From Nitrospirillum sp034653275 (GTDB taxonomy: Bacteria; Pseudomonadota; Alphaproteobacteria; Azospirillales; Azospirillaceae): a stretch of DNA of 64,000 nt. The first letter of the stretch is position 1, and each line of letters starts with the position of its first letter. Where the stretch lies: contig NZ_JAYEES010000003.1 of the NCBI RefSeq assembly GCF_034653275.1, positions 806,001-870,000 of the forward strand. Direction: 5' to 3'. A program made the translations under genes and the position numbers. The notes beneath the pieces are model-generated. The model saw only the letters and a list, made by a program, of their open reading frames with translations, searched no databases and was not told the DNA's origin. Positions 61,665 to 64,000 of the stretch are shown in pieces.

Positions 61665-63737
61665 ATGTTCCAAGCCCAGTCCTCGACGGCCCGGTCGGCC
61701 GCCGGCACCCCGTCCGTTTACAGCCGGGCCCGCAAACGTTTCGAACTGTCGGTGGCGGCGCGCATCGCCCTGCTGATCGTGGGGGCCGTGACCTTGCTGA
61801 CCGTGGTCAGCCTGGGCATCAGCCACGTGTTGCTGGCGGGCTTCACCATGGAATTGGCCAAGGACCGGCAGGATGCCAACATGCGGGTGGCCTGGCACGT
61901 GCTGGAAGGCTACGGCAAGGGCTACAGCCTCAAGGACGGGCACCTGTACGCCGGCGACACCGCGCTGGAGAACAACGTCGCCGCCGTCGACACGGTGAAG
62001 CGCCTGGTGGGCGGCACCGCCACCATCTTCGCCGCCAAGGATGGCGAGATGGTGCGCATCGCGACCAACGTCATGAAGCCGGACGGCAGCCGCGCCGTCG
62101 GCACCGCGCTGGCCCGCAACGCCGTCTACGACACCGTCGTCGGGCGGGGCGAGGCCTACCGTGGTGAGGCCGAGATCCTGGGTGTGCCCTTCTACACCGC
62201 GTACGACCCCATCAAGGACGCCGGCGGCCGTACCGTGGGCGTGCTGTACACCGGTATCCAGAAGCGCATCTTCGCCGAGGCGGTGGAGCGTCTGAAGACC
62301 AGCATCCTGGTGGCCAGCGTCACCCTGGCCGCCCTGCTGGGCCTGGCCGCCTGGTGGCTGGCCAGCCGCTGGGTAGGCCGTCCGGCCCTGCTGGTGGCCC
62401 GCCTGCTGGAACGCCTGGCGGCCAACGACACCACGGTGGAGATCCGCCCGACCGCGCGCCGGGATGAGATCGGGCGCATGCTGCGCGCCGCCGGCGCCCT
62501 GCGCGGCGTGGTGGCGGACGTCTTCCGCCTGAAGCAGATGGTGGACGACATGCCGCTGAACGTCCTGCTGGCCGACGCCGACCAGGACTTCCGCATCACC
62601 TATGCCAACGCCGCCAGCCTGGGCACGCTGAAGACGCTGGGCGCCCCCCTGCCACGGCCGCTGGCCAATGGCACGCCGGTGGGCGCCGGAATCGGTTTGT
62701 TCCATGCCGACACCGCCCCGCTGCTGGAGGTGGTGAGGAACCCCGCCCGGCTGCCCTGGCAGGGCCGCCTGACCCTCAAGAATGTTGGCGGGAATGCACC
62801 GGGGGGCGATGATGAGGAGCTGGAGCTGCGCGTGGCCGCCGTGCGCGACACCGACGGCCGCTATGTCGGCCCCATGATGACCTGGTCGGTGGTGACGCGT
62901 CAGGCCCGCCTGGCCGCGGCGTTCGAGACCGACGTGCATGGCGTCGCCACCGCCGTCACCAGCGCCGCCCATACCCTGGAAGGCGACGCCCGCGCCCTGA
63001 CCGACAATACCGGCACCGCCTGCGTGCAGGCCCAGGACGTGCAGGCCGCCGCCAGCCAGACCTCCAGCAACGTGCAGACGGTGGCCGCCGCCGCCCAGGA
63101 ACTGGCGGCCTCGGTGGATGAGGTCGGCCGGCAGGTCGAACGCTCGAAGGCCATCGCCGCCCGCGCGGTGGCGGAGGCGACCACCACGGGCCAGACCATC
63201 GGCGGCCTGGCCGAGGCGTCGGACCGCATCGGCGCCGTGGTGCAGATGATCAGCGACATCGCCGGGCAGACCAACCTGCTGGCCCTGAACGCCACCATCG
63301 AGGCGGCGCGGGCGGGGGAGGCGGGCAAGGGCTTCGCCGTCGTGGCCTCCGAGGTCAAGACCCTGGCCGGCCAGACGGCCAAGGCCACGGAGGAGATCAC
63401 CCGCTACGTCCAGGACATCGGCCAGCGCACGGGCCTCAGCGTCGCCGCCATGGAGCGTATCGGCACCACCATCCATGAGGTGAACGAGGTTGCCGCCGCC
63501 ATCGCCGCCGCGGTGGAGGAACAGGGCGCCGCCACCCGTGAGATCGCCCGCAACGTGGCCGAGGCCGCCGACGGCACCGACCACGTCAGCCGCACCCTGT
63601 CCTCCTTGGCCAACGCCACCGGCGTAGCCGGCAGCACGGCGGGGGAGGTGCTGGGCACCGCCGGCAGCCTGACCCGCGAGGCCGGGCGCCTGAACCAGGC
63701 GGTGGAAGGCTTCATGAAGGCGCTGCGGGAGATGTAG
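61665..63737 (+). CDS. methyl-accepting chemotaxis protein with Cache, HAMP and PAS-like regions
   Basis: 690 residues. Helix 1 (IALLIVGAVTLLTVVSLGI), a periplasmic Cache-like sensor (GYSLKDGHLYAGD, VPFYTAYDPIKDAGGRTVGVLYTGI), helix 2 (VASVTLAALLGLAAWWLA), HAMP (RLAANDTTVEIRPTARRDEIGRM), a PAS-like segment (NVLLADADQDFRITYANAAS) and the MCP hairpin (QTNLLALNATIEAARAGEAG, FAVVASEVKTLA). The ligand is unknown. ATG 61665 begins close to helix 1; longer in-frame start 61512 is unlikely. Confidence 0.92.
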   Translation: MFQAQSSTARSAAGTPSVYSRARKRFELSVAARIALLIVGAVTLLTVVSLGISHVLLAGFTMELAKDRQDANMRVAWHVLEGYGKGYSLKDGHLYAGDTALENNVAAVDTVKRLVGGTATIFAAKDGEMVRIATNVMKPDGSRAVGTALARNAVYDTVVGRGEAYRGEAEILGVPFYTAYDPIKDAGGRTVGVLYTGIQKRIFAEAVERLKTSILVASVTLAALLGLAAWWLASRWVGRPALLVARLLERLAANDTTVEIRPTARRDEIGRMLRAAGALRGVVADVFRLKQMVDDMPLNVLLADADQDFRITYANAASLGTLKTLGAPLPRPLANGTPVGAGIGLFHADTAPLLEVVRNPARLPWQGRLTLKNVGGNAPGGDDEELELRVAAVRDTDGRYVGPMMTWSVVTRQARLAAAFETDVHGVATAVTSAAHTLEGDARALTDNTGTACVQAQDVQAAASQTSSNVQTVAAAAQELAASVDEVGRQVERSKAIAARAVAEATTTGQTIGGLAEASDRIGAVVQMISDIAGQTNLLALNATIEAARAGEAGKGFAVVASEVKTLAGQTAKATEEITRYVQDIGQRTGLSVAAMERIGTTIHEVNEVAAAIAAAVEEQGAATREIARNVAEAADGTDHVSRTLSSLANATGVAGSTAGEVLGTAGSLTREAGRLNQAVEGFMKALREM

Positions 63738-63824
63738 TCCTTAGGGTGGCCCGGGTGTCGTCGGGGCCTTGTAGCGGCACTCCGGGTGCGCTAGAGGGGC
63801 TCGGTGAGTTAGCGAAGCGATACG

Positions 63825-64000
63825 ATGAACACCACGCCTGATCTTGACGACGATGACGAGGATGACCTGCCGCCCCTGGCCGCGGGCGCCAAGAACTACA
63901 TGACGCCGGGAGGCTTCAACCGCATGCGGGACGAACGGCACCAGCTGCTGCGGGTGGAAAGGCCCAAGGTGGTGGAGGTGGTGTCCTGGGCCGCCGGCAA
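63825..64000 (+). CDS. greB: transcription elongation factor GreB, 5' part
   Basis: 58 residues before the window ends. KNYMTPGGFNRMRDERHQLL and VERPKVVEVVSWAAG match the GreB N-terminal coiled coil. An acidic leader DLDDDDEDDLPPL is typical of alphaproteobacterial members. Confidence 0.88.
   Translation, partial: MNTTPDLDDDDEDDLPPLAAGAKNYMTPGGFNRMRDERHQLLRVERPKVVEVVSWAAG

Overview
The window is high-GC alphaproteobacterial chromosome, most consistent with Rhodospirillales/Azospirillaceae (an Azospirillum, Niveispirillum or Nitrospirillum type). This rests on the aroA-cmk-rpsA...ihfB-lapA order, a TIGR02300 FYDLN-type zinc-ribbon protein, a DUF1476 F1-ATPase inhibitor, a COX15-type heme A synthase and alphaproteobacterial-looking MotA and S1. 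The genus is an inference. No rRNA, CRISPR or replication origin is present.

Layout. (1) 1-2.5 kb is the AT-richer end of an integrated element: a partial AAA+ ATPase resembling IetA of the IetAS defence pair, a palindrome-rich intergenic region, an excisionase-like HTH gene overlapping a tyrosine integrase, and a boundary at the 3' end of tRNA-Ala(GGC). A second tRNA-Ala(GGC) with the same promoter layout follows. (2) 3-9 kb holds TIGR02300, an EPSP-synthase homologue in the aroA position whose active-site motifs are lost, cmk, rpsA, ihfB and lapA. (3) 9-14.7 kb, mostly minus strand: a class B3 metallo-beta-lactamase, a DTW protein, a minimal metalloprotease, a MAPEG protein, and a putative metal ABC exporter/importer set (ATPase, FtsX-like permease with a His-rich loop, DUF3299). 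(4) 14.9-24.4 kb: a tyrosine phosphatase, mutS, fxsA, a frameshifted Tim44-like gene, the translationally coupled mltA-smr-xre run, a Fur-family regulator, two small proteins and purB. (5) 24.5-33 kb: F1 inhibitor, NRDE, purC-purS (without purQ), divergent tetR/tetA with two tet operators, an OhrR-like regulator divergent from dipZ, radC, and an Hpt-like protein without the phospho-His. (6) 33-40.7 kb: map, cinA-like, tRNA-Leu(UAA) with a BrnT/HTH toxin-antitoxin pair beside it, patatin, YccF, a sorbosone-dehydrogenase-like protein, a small N/S/T/Q-rich protein and a HAD phosphatase. (7) 40.9-46.5 kb: oligopeptidase, heme A synthase, a membrane protein, a DJ-1/PfpI protein lacking the catalytic Cys, and motA with a C-terminal frameshift. 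(8) 46.7-51.6 kb: a TPP riboswitch controlling thiO-thiS-thiG-thiE, then an intact IS element that split a small secreted-protein gene. (9) 51.6-64 kb: polA, a TPR/glycosyltransferase-like protein, tRNA-Arg(CCG), YbjQ, a frameshifted M1 aminopeptidase, a chemoreceptor and the start of greB.

Overall the region is housekeeping chromosome with point accessory insertions (the tRNA-Ala island end, the TA pair at tRNA-Leu, the IS element) and two drug-resistance loci. Three genes (Tim44-like, motA, pepN) each carry a -1 shift exactly at a homopolymer, so either the assembly has indel errors or these genes are decaying. The most distinctive biology is the set of apparent pseudoenzymes (AroA-like, DJ-1-like, Hpt-like), the defence-type ATPase at the island end, and the reconstructable IS disruption.
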